46,658 nt of DNA from the NCBI GenBank assembly GCA_013054445.1, contig JAAMPI010000263.1:1-46658 (forward strand), given 5' to 3'. The notes under the pieces are model-generated. The model was not told where the DNA came from. It saw nothing but the letters and a program-made list of their open reading frames with translations, and made no database searches. Shown piece by piece: positions 1-12,280 of the stretch (the first letter of the stretch is position 1; every line of letters begins with the position of its first letter). The position numbers were made by a program, and so were the translations under genes. The DNA is from Cudoniella acicularis (taxonomy: Eukaryota; Ascomycota; Leotiomycetes; Helotiales; Helotiaceae).

Positions 1-140
1 CACAAGGTAAGATCGATCTACCACCCCCCTTCCTCCTCAACCCGGGCACTCCCTCCTCTTTAAGCGCACAGCTAACAAGCATCACTCTCGCCAGTTCCTG
101 CCTTTCTCCTACCTTCCCGAGCAACCTCAAATAAGAAGCA

Positions 141-1091
141 ATGGCCCGCACCCCAGGAACCCCCCTCACATTCAGCCCCCTCTTAATCAAAGGCGACATC
201 CGCACCCTGGCCGCCTACCTCCGCTGCTCGCCCGCCATCCCCCCCCCTCCCAAGTAACGACCACTCTCGACACAACTACAAACCCTCCTGGAGCGCTGTG
301 TCGGAACCGACATCCTCACCCCCTCGGAGTGGTCTTTATTTTTCCGCAACCTTCGCGCGCTCCCCAACGCCAAAACGATTCGCATCAAGGTGAGAATCGT
401 CGAGTTGATCGCAGAGCAGCATGAAGTGTTTGTCGGCGAGGCAATTGGTGGTGGGGTTGCGGGGTCGAGGTGGCATGAGCTTATGGATGCTTGTGGTGCT
501 CCTGGAAGATCGCTTGAAGCTGAGATGAGGTGGGTTGCGAGGCAGGAGATGGTGCTTGTTGAGCGGAGGGATGGGAGATGTTTTCTGAGAGAACCTGCGC
601 CTGTTACGAAGCCGGAGGATCAGAAGGTGAAGATTGTGTTGAAGGTTGATCACGAGAGGGAAGAGAAGTTGAGGGTTTTGCGATTAGAGCTTGCTGAGGA
701 GGAAGGATTGCTTGAAGAAATGGAACGTGAGGAGGAGCAGATGGCTGGTGATGCCAATGGAGAACCCGCTGTCGCCAATGAAGAGCCTGCTGTCCCTGAT
801 CCGGAGCCTCTCGAGCCTGTTGAGCCAGCAAAGCCTGCGGAACCTGCTGAGCTCGCCAAGCCGCCTATAAAGCCATGGACACCTAGGAGACCTGCTGGAA
901 GAAAGCCAAAACCGCACAGACCTTATAACGAAATTGTTTTTGCGATTAAGATGGCAGAGGAACAAATGCAAGCAGCTATGAGAGACATGAATTCCGAGAT
1001 GAGAGACACTGGCATGCCCGCGGAGCAGAACGGCAAAGCCAATGAGCTGAACGACAATAGCAACGCCCCAGAAAACCTTCCTGATGCCTAA
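141..1091 (+). pseudogene. Unrecognised acidic/Pro-rich protein gene interrupted by one in-frame TAA
   Basis: I do not recognise the family. From the ATG at 141 (context caATGg, A at -3) a single frame runs to the stop at 1089-1091, broken only by TAA at 255-257. Both sides look coding in that same frame. The part just after the stop has amphipathic, protein-like composition (short stretch TPSEWSLFFRNLRALPNAK), followed by a charged central segment, an acidic Glu-rich segment and a run of Pro-Glu-Pro/Pro-Ala-Glu repeats (about residues 215-250), then a basic Pro-rich patch and a Met/Glu-rich tail. CAA to TAA is the simplest change. A strong donor-like AAG|GTGAGA at 387-395 also exists, but no good acceptor follows and coding continues through it. 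Either a recent pseudogene, a gene starting downstream of 257, or a sequence error. Confidence 0.55.
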
Positions 1092-1936
1092 GCAAACATC
1101 CACGACGCCTGGCACCCTGAAACACGACAGGCACACCATAACCTCACTTTCAGAATGCTGGACCTCACTTTCAAATACGCCAGACCTCACAAACGATCAC
1201 AAAAGAAAGCACAATGTTCGAGTTGGATACCTCAACCCCCTACCTAGTCTTGGGTCAATCGATGGACCACTCCCTCACCAACCAATGAATGCTCAAGACT
1301 TTGGCTAAGGAATCAATCACAAATGTTGGATTACAATAAAGCAGAAGAGAATCGCGTCTATCTATCCCTCACTAAGAGCTGACAAGGGAAGACGCAAGAC
1401 GCACAGGATTTGTACACGGCTGCACATTCGCAGCAAAGCAACGAATGGCAATGAGATTGTGTAATGAAGAGAGATGGATGACGACAAGATAGATACACAT
1501 GAAGAAAGCTAGTCTCCAATTGAAGTAAGGCTGAGAAAAAAAGAATTTGAAAGTGAAATGCTAATGTGACATGCGTATTCACTTGCATATGCTAAAGGTG
1601 ACATCAACTGAGACTTGGCTGACATAGAAAAGGCAGGTTTAAACCATCTAGCTGGCACAAAGAGAATGGGTAGGTTAAAGCACGACGCAATCAACAACGA
1701 CAAGTACATCAAAGAGCAAAAACAGAAGCACAAGGACAAATTACACACACAGACAGATAGAAGGAAAAAAAATACTCATTACAGTATGTTACGCTCATGA
1801 TCTTGCCATGCCTTCCTTTCTTCCTTTCATTTCCAAGGGTATCCCAGACTCCATTCCCCTATCCATGCCATCCGAGGCAAACGGTCATTTATTCCATGTA
1901 TCAGTCAATGTATTGCCCAAACAAACCAACCCAACC
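1092..1936. other. Intergenic, convergent 3' ends
   Basis: About 0.85 kb between the ends of the unknown gene and the CYK3-like gene. It should hold both 3' UTRs. Only short overlapping frames without protein-like composition are present, and I see no RNA gene or repeat. Confidence 0.6.
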
Positions 1937-4381
1937 TTAAACCAAGTCCCAAGCACAAACCCCACCAAACCCCATCCCACACTTGCCCTTCTTATTAAGG
2001 TACTCTCTTCTTGTCATGCCTCTGCTATCCTTCCCATTAACCGTTGTAACCGCATAGCAATTGACCATCTGGCCTGGCGCTCCCAAATCCCTAGCTCGAA
2101 CATCAACCCAGTACCAGAAAGCGTTATTCTCAAATGCAACGTAGTCTTCTTTCCTTCCATCGAGGCCATTGATTTTCAGGATCATCTGGTATGGTTTTCC
2201 TTGCCCGTTCTTTTCGAAATCCCAGTGCTCGCAGACTTTGCTGAATTGGAAGCGGATTACTTCGTCGGAGTTCACGGGAATTCGCTTCTGTGGTGGCGAG
2301 AATGATGTCTGGGACAAGCCGTGGTCTTCTACAGCTCCGAATAATTGGAGAGGTTCAGCACCAACGGGGCCGATATAATACTCTTCCCACGTTGGAATTC
2401 TTCCATCGCTTCTGAAGAAGTATTCTTCGTCGGACGGGAAATGCTTGATTCCGAACTCGTCGTTCGACATGGTGAAGTAACTTGGCGTAAAGTGCTTGTT
2501 GTAGACCTGGTTGCCCACGTTACCAGCACCCCAGCACGAATCAAGAAGCTTCCATTCGCCGCCATCGATTCGAACAGCATTCCAAGCGTGGCCAGATGCG
2601 TCGACGGGTGGAACAGGTTGGCCCGGTTGCAGCGCGGTGTATCCGTAGCCCTTTCCATGACCGCTAACCATTACTGCCTCGAGCCCTGCTTTCAATGCAA
2701 CAGCTGTGTAAACCCCAGCGTATCCACCACAAACTGCCAGTCCAGATGCAATTGTGTCTTTCGGGTCAACGTGTTTCACTCTGTTGCCAAAAAATGCCTC
2801 TGTATCATAGGCAATGTTATGGTGAAGCCAGGTAAAAATGGCACGAGCTTTATCAGTAGGTGATGAAAATGGACCACAAAGCACTTCTGCCAAGTAACCA
2901 GTAACATCACTGGTCTGAGGAAGAGAGTGTCGAGGATGTTGAGAAGCAACTCGATCAGGTCCGGAAAAGTCCCGACAGAGAAGGCACCCAGAGCTTGGTG
3001 CCGGGGCGGCTGCAACGGTAGGGGTTGAGCGGTTCTGCGTGGCTTGAACTTGTATTTTCGTTGGTTTGGATCTCATATTGATGGGAGGAGGAACACCATT
3101 CGACTTCGGAGCATCAGCCATCAAAATACCCGATTTCTCTTCTAAGAACTGGGTTAAGTATTTTAAATCGGTGGTGAATGGGCACTTTTGTGGCGTCTCG
3201 CTGTGGCCATCAAAGTAGAGCATACTAGGGAACTCCTCGATATTAAACCTGATTCGAATATTTTCATATTTGCCGACGTCAAGTTTCGCAATCATCAATT
3301 GGCCAGAGGCGAAGGAGAAGTTTTCGCCGAGTTGCTTCCATTGGGGCTCTAATTCAACGCAGTACTTGCAGTAAGTCGTGTAAAAATCAATAAAGGATGG
3401 CTTTCCTGTCATAACGAAGCTGTCGAAATTACTTGCATTAAGCTCCTGGACGGTGGGGCCTCCTGATCTGGTATATGTAGGTATTGGTTTGGTAGCAAGA
3501 TTCGGGGTGTGTCCTGATTTGTTGCCGAAGCCCATCGAAAGGACGGATTTTGCGGGACCGGGAGGAGGAAGTCTCCGCGGTCGTGCTTCCGCGGGAGGTG
3601 GGACTATTTCAGTATTATTGACTGTAGGCTTATTATCCATCTTCGGCCGTGGCGGCATTTTTGGGACCAAATCACGATCTACGGGCGGTGGCTGGCGAAG
3701 AGGTATGTTCGGTGATGATTTCATCGATATTAAGGGGGCTTTATTGGCATTTTCTTTTGCAATTCTTGCTTGCTCTTCCGCCTCTCGGGCTTCGCGCTCA
3801 CGACGGGTTGGGGGCAACGGCGGCAGCTTCGCCATATCCAGAGACGGAGGCAGCTTTCTCTGCGATTCCACCGACGACACGCTTGATGTCTGACCCAAGG
3901 ACAAACTTGATATTGTAGAATTGAATGACATTGTAGATTCATCTGATCCCCTCCGAACATGTTGTGTTGATTGTTTCCTCGCGGGTAATGCTGGAGATAC
4001 TTGAGAGCCCTTTCGGTTGGGAAGAGGTGGAGGCCCATTGCGAGCTGGTAAAGGGGGTGTCTTGCCGGAACTTGTAGGTCGAGCTTGGTCTCGGTCGACA
4101 GGAGGGGGAGGCATCAGGGCGAGGTTCTTTGCGCCGGTTGGCAGATTATTCGGTAGCTTGGCGACTGACGAGCCATAGCTAGCAATTGGAGGGTTATTCG
4201 TAGTTTGTCCTCTCGAGGGAAGCGGAGGTCGATTGGCAGATGAAGATGATGGCGGAGGTGGTGGTGGAGGGCGTTTACCTGTGGGTGGAGGGCCTCCCAC
4301 GCTCTTTCCAACGCCTTGCTGGTTGAGGGCAGCGATACGCGCCGAGAGCGACGTGAATTGAGGTTCTTCAACCTCCGTCAT
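1937..4381 (-). CDS. CYK3-like transglutaminase-like protein with a thioredoxin-like insert
   Basis: A single intron-free frame of 814 codons. The first ATG in frame is at 4381 (MTEVEEPQFTSL...); the frame stays open a few codons upstream without an ATG. Layout: a short conserved N-terminus (SLSARIAALNQQGVG), a long Pro-rich region with many PPLP/PPLPAR motifs of SH3-ligand type (about residues 30-300), a thioredoxin-like fold (about 310-420) with a YCKYC active site (Cys338 and Cys341), a linker, then a transglutaminase-like domain (about 500-640). The triad is visible as Cys551 (AVCGG), His598 (GHAWN) and Asp614 (LLDSCWG). In yeast, Cyk3 carries this fold and promotes septum formation at the bud neck; many such domains are thought to be non-enzymatic, but here the triad is intact. 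Unlike yeast Cyk3 there is no obvious N-terminal SH3 domain. The family call is firm; the role at septa is inferred. Confidence 0.85.
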   Translation of the reverse strand: MTEVEEPQFTSLSARIAALNQQGVGKSVGGPPPTGKRPPPPPPPSSSSANRPPLPSRGQTTNNPPIASYGSSVAKLPNNLPTGAKNLALMPPPPVDRDQARPTSSGKTPPLPARNGPPPLPNRKGSQVSPALPARKQSTQHVRRGSDESTMSFNSTISSLSLGQTSSVSSVESQRKLPPSLDMAKLPPLPPTRREREAREAEEQARIAKENANKAPLISMKSSPNIPLRQPPPVDRDLVPKMPPRPKMDNKPTVNNTEIVPPPAEARPRRLPPPGPAKSVLSMGFGNKSGHTPNLATKPIPTYTRSGGPTVQELNASNFDSFVMTGKPSFIDFYTTYCKYCVELEPQWKQLGENFSFASGQLMIAKLDVGKYENIRIRFNIEEFPSMLYFDGHSETPQKCPFTTDLKYLTQFLEEKSGILMADAPKSNGVPPPINMRSKPTKIQVQATQNRSTPTVAAAPAPSSGCLLCRDFSGPDRVASQHPRHSLPQTSDVTGYLAEVLCGPFSSPTDKARAIFTWLHHNIAYDTEAFFGNRVKHVDPKDTIASGLAVCGGYAGVYTAVALKAGLEAVMVSGHGKGYGYTALQPGQPVPPVDASGHAWNAVRIDGGEWKLLDSCWGAGNVGNQVYNKHFTPSYFTMSNDEFGIKHFPSDEEYFFRSDGRIPTWEEYYIGPVGAEPLQLFGAVEDHGLSQTSFSPPQKRIPVNSDEVIRFQFSKVCEHWDFEKNGQGKPYQMILKINGLDGRKEDYVAFENNAFWYWVDVRARDLGAPGQMVNCYAVTTVNGKDSRGMTRREYLNKKGKCGMGFGGVCAWDLV

Positions 4382-5475
4382 GGTGTAGGCTGCAGCCAAC
4401 TATGTTTTCAATTGCCTTTGGCAGACTCGGGAGAGAGATGGTCTTGAAAGAAATGATCGAGAGAAGGTCAATGCCTGCTCGCGGCTGATCTTTGGTGATG
4501 GTGGTACAGGCAGTCTAGGGAGTCGAGCTGGAGGCAATGGTGGGGTCTAACGAGTGGAAGAAAATTAAATAGAGAAGAAAAAGAATATTCGCGATGACAT
4601 TTGCTCTGGCTCGAATGTCTCCATACTCCCATGAACGAAGGAAGGGGCTGAGCGTGAGGAAAGTAGTGCGAGAAGTAGTGAGATGCTGTGAAGTAGGCTG
4701 CTGCGCCGCCCGCCAGTTGGGTTCGCGCCTCAAGTGCCTGTAGACTTTCCACAACCTAGAAGCTAGCATGTGCTACCACCGTATTTTCGTCTAAAACCCT
4801 CGAAGGCGGTTGAGTCGCCACCAAGCTTTGAGCTAAAAACAGCCTCTAGATCCACTACGGATACTACTCCATACGGCTCAGTACGTGATAGGCTGCCGAG
4901 AGGCACTACCCATTCATGTGAGTCAGAACTCGGATGCGGCAACTTTCAACGTCAATCTATTTCACGATTTGCAAAGTTGGGAATTTCAAAATATTCTAGT
5001 GATACAAATACGAACCTATTTATCTGTCTCGCTTGACGAACAAAATTGAGCTATTTTATAGTATTTTCCTCTACTCAACCGCTTAGCTGCACACTAAACT
5101 GGTAGCGGCCCACATACGCACTTCTACTCTTGGTTCATCGATGTCCTTATATCTGGGAACATTTCGTCGTTGGACTCGTCAGAGAGTACAGAGGGACTTG
5201 ATTTAATATCTCCATTTGTTCTACTAGCTAGCTGTGGTAAGCCCTCTGACCCTCTGGCCCTCTCTGCCTTTATGCCATTGATTGCGAGCGCCTGTCTTAT
5301 TAATAGTGATCAACGCTTTTTGCATATGAACAGGAAAAACAAATAAGGTATCATCCCGTCAATCCTGCGCATCGTCTTATCGTGTCATCTCGCCCATGCC
5401 AAAGAACCAGCAATCGCATTCGCTTGTAAATATCCCATGCTAAAACCCGCCAAAGCAAGCAAGCCATCGTCATCA
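4382..5475. other. Intergenic: promoter of the CYK3-like gene and 3' flank of the F-box gene
   Basis: About 1.1 kb. The proximal part (4382-4770) is the probable 5' UTR/promoter of the minus-strand CYK3-like gene. Short frames here lack protein-like composition, and no repeat or RNA gene was recognised. Confidence 0.55.
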
Positions 5476-8400
5476 TTATAACACATCCATCCCCCAAGTG
5501 ACGAAATTTGCGCTATCCGTTGAAACATTTTTCGTCTTCATAGTCGCCCCCCCCATCACGTCTCGTTCAAAGATCCTCACGCCCACAATATCACAGAATC
5601 GGATTCCCTCTACCGCTTCAACTTTCAAACCCATCTTGCCCACAATAACACCAGAGTCTTCCTCGTCGGAGCTTGCTTGCCAATCTACTAGCGGGCCGGC
5701 TGTAATCGATGATCCAGAGCCACTGATAACTCCGCCATCTGGCCAAGTGCCTCCTGGTCCGAGCACCATTTCCGCAAGAGCTTTGGCATTGTCTGGCCCC
5801 TTGCCTTTACCCTTCTTGTCTGCTGCTTTCTTCGCGGACGCATACGCCTTTGATCGCCGGACCAATCGATCAACATACTGGTCCAGAGCGAGATATTCAA
5901 GTTTCATTTCAGGGTTGTGCGAAACGTTGTCGACAGTAAATTTCCGGAATTCGCGCATGACCCATAAACAGGTGTCGTCGGTGCGGAACGCAATAGTGTG
6001 CAAAGCACGAAGGGAGGTCATCCCTGGCATGAATTGAAGAAGAGTATGCTTTAGCCATGTTAGTTGGTTGATCACAGCTTCACAGGGATCTCATTGAACA
6101 GATTGGATTACTTACTACTATGCGGTTGCTGATGCTGGCAGCCAGCTCCTCCAGGTTCTTCGCTCGATGACACAAGAGCATGATAGTTTTCACATTTAAA
6201 TCCCAATCGTTACTTGAATCATTCTTCAACATCAAAACTTTCAAGGTGCTTGCATGCTTCTTCAGCACTAGCTTCCGAATCTGATCGGTGGTGACGGTAG
6301 TCTTGGCGGCTGTGCTCTCGACACGCCCCTTTTGCTTCTCCAAAAGAAGAAGCTCAGTAACCTGATTCAATTGCGAGGCGAATGCAAGGAAGTGTGGTGT
6401 GACATTATCAGTGTAAATCTTGGATAAGGGCAGTGGAGATAACGTGTTCTTTTTGGCCATTTCGTTCCAAAATGCTGTTTGTGGGCCAACGTTAAGGAGT
6501 GTGATATTTTGCAGGACGCTGAAGTCAACAGCTTTAGAAAGGATGTTGACTTTTATCGGTATTAAATAGATAGCCAGGGTGCTGAGAGTTAGTCCACGAG
6601 TCTTTCGAATGTAGTCGCTCATCTTGGCCTTCTCATTCCCTGGTGTTTTTTGGAGAGCTAGCGATCGGGCTTCGACTCCGACCTCGTCAACTTGCTCGTT
6701 CAATTCTTGCATGCTGCGCGAAAGTAATGCTACCCTGTCTGAAACATGCTTGAACTCTGCTTCAGCAGCAGCCAAAGCCTCAAAGTCCGTTGCAGTGGGC
6801 TCTGTATTGAGCATCTTTTCTCTCAATTCTTCCATTTTTTGTTTCAGAAGACGGCCTTCTTGCTGTATTTCTGTATGACTAGCACGGATTGCCGCTGCTT
6901 GCTCGACAAGTTGTTGACGTGTTATCCAGTCGACCCCACTTGGGCCTGGCGTTGAGTAATCTGGCCCATCTTGGGTTTCAACGGTATTGGGCTTTGAGTT
7001 TGACGATTCTCCTAAAGTATTTGATTCTGGTGAAGCATCTTCAGGAACAGAATTATCAGGAGCTGATACATCCAGGTCCACGGCAAGATCGCTGGCCTCT
7101 GGCTCTTCAATGTCAATATCGTCAGGATTGGATACAGCCGGGTCTGAGCTAGCAACAGGCTTCTTCCCTTCTGCCTTATCAAAGAGGCCTGGTTCATCTG
7201 CACTACCACCGCTCATAATTGTATCTTCGTCAATCAACCCATCCGCACTCGTTGTCGATGTAGCAGGGGTAGGGTCCACGCTCTCAGCCTCGCTGGTAGT
7301 TTGCAGGGATTTTTCTTTGCTAGGCTCTGCGCTCTCTGTGTACATCTTTGCAGCATTCTCAATCATGTCGAGGACTTTCTTGCATTCCGCGGTAAGATCA
7401 GCTCCAGGCTTGACATGCGACATCAGCTTGGCCGCGACTGGAGCGAGATTTTTAATGAACCTTGTTTTGGGGTCCTCTTCGCTCTTCGCCTTCGTTTCTG
7501 TTTCGGGCTTGGCGCTGGATACCGGTTTTGTTGACTTTTTGGGAGGCAAAATGCCGAATATTCTTTGTAATACATCTTCCTGCTTCTTCTTTTCTTCTTG
7601 TGCCTTCAAAGCTTTGGATGGAGCGGCTGGGTCTGTTGAGCTAGATCCCATACCCGGCGGAGGAGGTCCGGGTGGGATAAGTTGACCAAATTCGTCTTCT
7701 GTGTCAGAGTTATCGTCAGAATGAACTTCCGGAGGAGGTTTCCGTGACTTTTGCGCCAATGACTCCGAAAATGACATCTTGAGAGTCGTAAGAGTAGAGG
7801 AGCAATTTTGAATACAAGTTCGTAGCTCGCCCACATAATCCAGAGTGTCCATATCTAATATCTCCAGTGTCCTTAGGTGCTGAAAGCCAGAGAGTGTTGG
7901 GGGCTGTTTTCTAATAGGCGGCAGTAAAGCCTTGCTGGCCTTACTATGTAGTTTCGAGGCGTATTTATTACCCACGGGAAATGAATTCGAGCTCGCAGAT
8001 GGCACTGGAGGAGCATTATGGGATGGTGGACCGAAACCAGGTGGAGGCCCCGGAGGAGGAGGTAAAGAATTGGGTATAGGTTGGCCAACTGCGTGAACTC
8101 CATTCGAAGCGGATGGCGAATTTATCGCTGGAGGGCATTGGTACACTGAGTGGCCAGCTTGCATTCGTAGATGGAGGTGTTGCAATGCTTCAATTTCGTG
8201 TAACGCCTTAAATACTAGACGACTGATTTCAACTCGAATGTCCCATCTAGAAGTAACATCATTAGCTGTTTGCCGAATTCTCCCATCCCTGCCAACCCAA
8301 TAACAAGGTGCCTTGAAATTAAATTATAGGACAATGTTCATCACTGCAATGCTGTGCTTCGAGAAGTAGGACTGCAGCAAGCTCGCGTGGAAACTCACCT

Positions 8401-9073
8401 GAAAGTCTCCAAAGCCCTTGCCTTGCGCAACGTCAAGAGAAACAATGTGTTCATGAACTTGCCGCAGCTCACATCATACATGTAATGACGATAAGCTCGC
8501 TCGCCCTTGTCTCCGCCAAGCAAAGGCTCTAAGACGATCTCCTTCAAATATTTGGCATAGTCATATTCGCTGGTAACGAAGGTGTCCAGGCCGGCAGCCA
8601 GCACATCAATTGGAGAGTCGCTCGAGGTATCATCATCGTCGGGAAAGATAATATAAAAACTTCGGTACAGTTGCTGGGCGGCAAGGTCTCGGAATTGTTT
8701 GCAGACGAGAGAGAGGGTGATTAAGTCGATACCGGAGGCCTGTTGAATTTGAAGTTAGTTTCCAGGGTAAAAAAAGCTCATGAACCCCCAGCCTCAGCTT
8801 CCATCCGCGCATCGAACGTACGTGCTTGAATATTTCTTTCTTGGTCTCCGATGGCAGATCCAATATCGATTTCTTCTTTCCAGAGCCTTCTGCAGGGCCA
8901 GGCGTAGGTATAGCCATGGTGTGAGGCGCGGAGGATGAGGGAGAGTTGGTGGTTGAATTCAGCGGCTCCAAACCCATGATATCCAGGGCGCGCTGCCAAA
9001 CCTCATTGTGGTTTTGCTTCTTGACCGGGGCGACTGCCTTGCGTCTATTCGATTTGTTTGGAAGGGCGGGCAT
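5476..9073 (-). CDS. F-box/LRR protein with long disordered and coiled-coil insert
   Basis: Four exons: 9073-8822, 8739-8399, 8246-6116 and 6048-5476. The introns are 82, 152 and 67 nt, with donors GTACGT, GTGAGT and GTAAGT; CTAAC-type branch sites are visible in the first and third. Phases agree throughout and give about 1098 residues. The start is the ATG at 9073. The F-box (about residues 70-110) spans the first intron: SILDLPSETKKEIFKH, then LITLSLVCKQFRDLAAQQLY. Leucine-rich segments follow (KALHEIEALQHLHLRM; HLRTLEILDMDTLDYVGEL), then about 300 acidic low-complexity residues, a Glu/Gln-rich coiled coil (about 555-640), and further LRR-like segments to the C-terminus. F-box proteins link substrates to SCF ubiquitin ligases through Skp1; the LRR part would choose the substrate, which cannot be named here. 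Confidence 0.88.
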
Positions 9074-9969
9074 GGTGGAGAGGTCGAGGTTCAGGCGGAC
9101 TGCGCCGGCTTGCTCATGAGCGATCGGTTATCGCGTGGGGCGGAGGCTGCTGGGCTAGGTTACGGCTTTGAAGTGGGTGGCCAGCACTGAGCAGTGGTGT
9201 ACAATACGGAGGACGGAGGATGTTTCGCGGGGGGAGCTGCAAATCCCTGCAGCGGCGTAGTCAGCAGCCTGGACGACGTCGGGTCGAGGTAAGCTTCGAT
9301 ATAAAATCGATATCGATATTCGATATCGGTGTTGTCGCGCGTGACACTGTTGATGGGGAAAAAAAAAAAAAGGACGACAAAGGTACCTGTGCTTAGGGTA
9401 TTTGGGGCCTCGGGTGGGTTTTTTGAGAGGGAACTGGCCGCCAAGCAACTGCCAGCGCTCTTTGTTAATTGTCCGAATTGAGCTGTGGATACTACCTGGC
9501 TACCTATAGGCAGGCACGATTCAGCAGGCAATAGGCAGAAGCAATTATTTACCTCGGTGAGCATAATAAGAAGTCTTTTGAGCTGTCTTAAATCAGGGGC
9601 AGCCCGTTCCACTTGGAGCCTCTCACGAATTCATTTCTCTCATCAACCATCACATACATTTCCAGCCACATTGGGCTATTTCTATCTTTGAATCGAGTCA
9701 ACAGCTCATAGGCAGTTGCGCCAGCTTTGAAGCACCTGATCGGCCCAATCTGCAACCTTTGGCCCTTCTCCCATCTCTGCATTTTCCCATTTCAGGCTTC
9801 GCAATAATAGCTGATCAATTACGGCAATAGGAGCATCTTCAGAACTCAACTTTATCCAACATGACCTCTCGATGGTATCCTGATTTGAATTGGTTTCATC
9901 TCCACTTATCTAACATCTTTGCGATTGTGTTTACATTGCCTTGAACTGCATGCTGCCCCATCTCGGCAG
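9074..9969. other. Intergenic: promoter of the F-box gene
   Basis: About 0.9 kb upstream of the F-box gene. It contains a 13-A homopolymer at 9359-9371 and a short cgatat-rich palindromic stretch near 9297-9327. No convincing gene: minus-strand frames such as 9588-9782 have no supporting start or composition. Confidence 0.5.
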
Positions 9970-12280
9970 ATGGCTTTCTACAAACCCCTCACTCATCACA
10001 AGAATGAGATTCGTGTGTTAAGCATACTAGACACCCCCGACGGCGATGATTCAGATATTATCCATTGTTCATTCCAGCACGCTCTCTTGATGATTTTACC
10101 CCTCGGTATCGGGAATTCCCCGAAGACTGGGATTCCTCCGACGGCTTTCCCTTGAAGACTTGGATATATTCCACAGGAAGCGAAAATGCATCGGTTGAAA
10201 CCTGCACACAGGAGCTAAGGCTGCTCTTTGGAGGCTGAGTGAGGACTATCCCGACGGCAATGAAAGCCTCCCGCCCTTAGCTGCAGACACATTCCCTGCA
10301 TCAACCCTGCCTCCAATTCCATCAAGGCCAATGGTGAGGGATCCGTCCGATGAAGACCGCCTCCAAATAAGTGCTCCGACATCACCACAGACATTTTCTG
10401 CCATACCCAGATTCAGATGGGGAGATTTTGAGGCTCTGTCCTATTGCTGGGAATCCGAGGAACGCGATCACTCGATTGTGGTGGACGGCCACCTTATTCG
10501 GGTTCCGAAAAACCTAGAGTCCGCTTTACGAGCCACTCGTGATCTGCCTGAGAGGGCATGCGGTATGAAATTCTGGGTGGATTTCTTGTGCATCAACCAA
10601 GATGACACCCAAGAGAAGAATCACCAAGTCAAGCTCATGCAAAGTATTTATTCGCACTCATTCGCAGTTATTGTCTGGCTTGGCAAAGAAGCCGACGAAA
10701 GCGACCAAGCAATCGATCTTCTGAGAGAAATCGCTTCATATCCCACGGAGGATGAGCTATACTGGGGGTCTCCAAAACTCTCTCTTGCGTCGAAATTCTC
10801 CCAGTGGTTTTTTCAGGACATACCATGGACTGCGTTATATAATTTTCTTTCCCGGAACTACTAGAAGCGGCTGTGGATTATTCAAGAACTAGCCCTCAAC
10901 GAAAATATGACACTTTTCCTATGCGCGAAGCGGTAGCTATCTCGAGCCATTATTTGGAAAGCTTGCGATTTCTGCATGCGGCACGAAGAAATCATCGAAT
11001 TTGCTCTTGGGCAACAAAACCCCGCCTACAACGCTTCACTACCGAATACAGATGCTACAATTTGGTCGAAACTTTACCATTGTCGTGCTTTCGTTTCAAT
11101 CCACGGGAAGAAAAACGACTTTCCAATGGAAATGAATAGGCCACACTTAAAAAGGGTGCTCGATCTTGGGCGAAAGGCGATTGCTAAAGACCCAAGAGAC
11201 AAGATCTATGGACTTCTGGGCCTGCTTCCTAGCACGATAGCAAGGACCATTTGGCCAGATTATGATCTTCCACAGGAAGATGTATACCTTCAGTTCGTCC
11301 AAGAGGCCACAAAGGATTTCTTGAGTTTAGAAGCCATCCTGTCATGGTGCACCTTCAATCCAAATTCCGCATCTCCGTCCTGGATGCCAGATTGGACAAT
11401 TTCGTTCCCTCGGAACCATTTACAGTGGCTGAGAAAGCGACAAGCAGGCGGCAAATCCCCCGCAGTCTGGTCAATTTCAAAAAGTCCCAGGCATTTACAT
11501 TGTCACGGTTTTACCTTCGATAATATTCAAAGTACAAGTGCATCGCCAGCCAACAATCTCTCCTCTGGAGATCTTAGTACAGAACCATCCCTGGAGTCTA
11601 ACTTAACATCAGAAATTCCCCATCGATATTGCACCAAAGCCGGCATCTCTGCCGCGCTCCGCCGCTCCCTCCTCCTCGATCTCCCTTTTCAAAACAGTCC
11701 CACTACACTCCTAAATATATACTGGGAACCACCTATTCTGCCCCCAAACGACCTAAAAGCCGCCCAGATCCACGACCTCCGCCAACGTATGGGTGCTATT
11801 ACTTCATCCAACCACTGGAACCCCTTCGATCAATTTCGCCAAACTAACACCCATTTCTCAATCTTCGGCCACGGTCTTAGCTCGTTCTTTCCCCACATGA
11901 GCGATTATGTGTTTCCGAATATTGACTGGGCCGCTTCAGACTTACCTTTGCAACCCCAACCTGAAGATGGCATTTATCTCCATTGGCTCGATGAGAAAGA
12001 TGCGTATGATATGAAGCTCTGTGAAGTTTCTCTGCACGGGAGGAGGCTTATTACGACAGAGATGGGGTGGCTCGGGTTAGCGCCTGAGATGGTGAAAGTG
12101 GGAGATGCGCTTGCTATCATTTGTGGGTGTAATTTTCCTGTTGTCTTGAGGAGGTGTGGTGCCTGTGGAGAAGCGTGGAAGGTTGTCGGGGAGTGTTATG
12201 TTGATGGGGTTATGGATGGGGAATTGATGGATGCTGCGGAAAGGGGACAATATGAGGTGAGTGAGTTGGTATTGTGTTGA
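9970..12280 (+). pseudogene. Decayed HET-domain (heterokaryon incompatibility) gene
   Basis: HET proteins trigger incompatibility cell death in filamentous ascomycetes. The HET signatures are clear: FEALSYCWESEE, KFWVDFLCINQDD, FAVIVWLG, and after a stop KRLWIIQEL. Further on come DPRDKIYGLLGL and a C-terminal Gly-rich module (GDALAIICGCNFPVVLRRCG, VVGECYVDGVMDGE), giving a normal order and size. The reading is broken four times: a one-base frame change near 10085-10092, another near 10215-10228, TAG at 10862-10864 where the family has Trp, and TAG at 10934-10936 where Gln fits. After 10331 all segments share one frame, so no intron explains the two stops. Both stops are CpA to TpA changes on one strand or the other, as RIP makes. 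The gene is almost certainly dead, although a C-terminal fragment (10976-12280) stays open. Confidence 0.85.
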
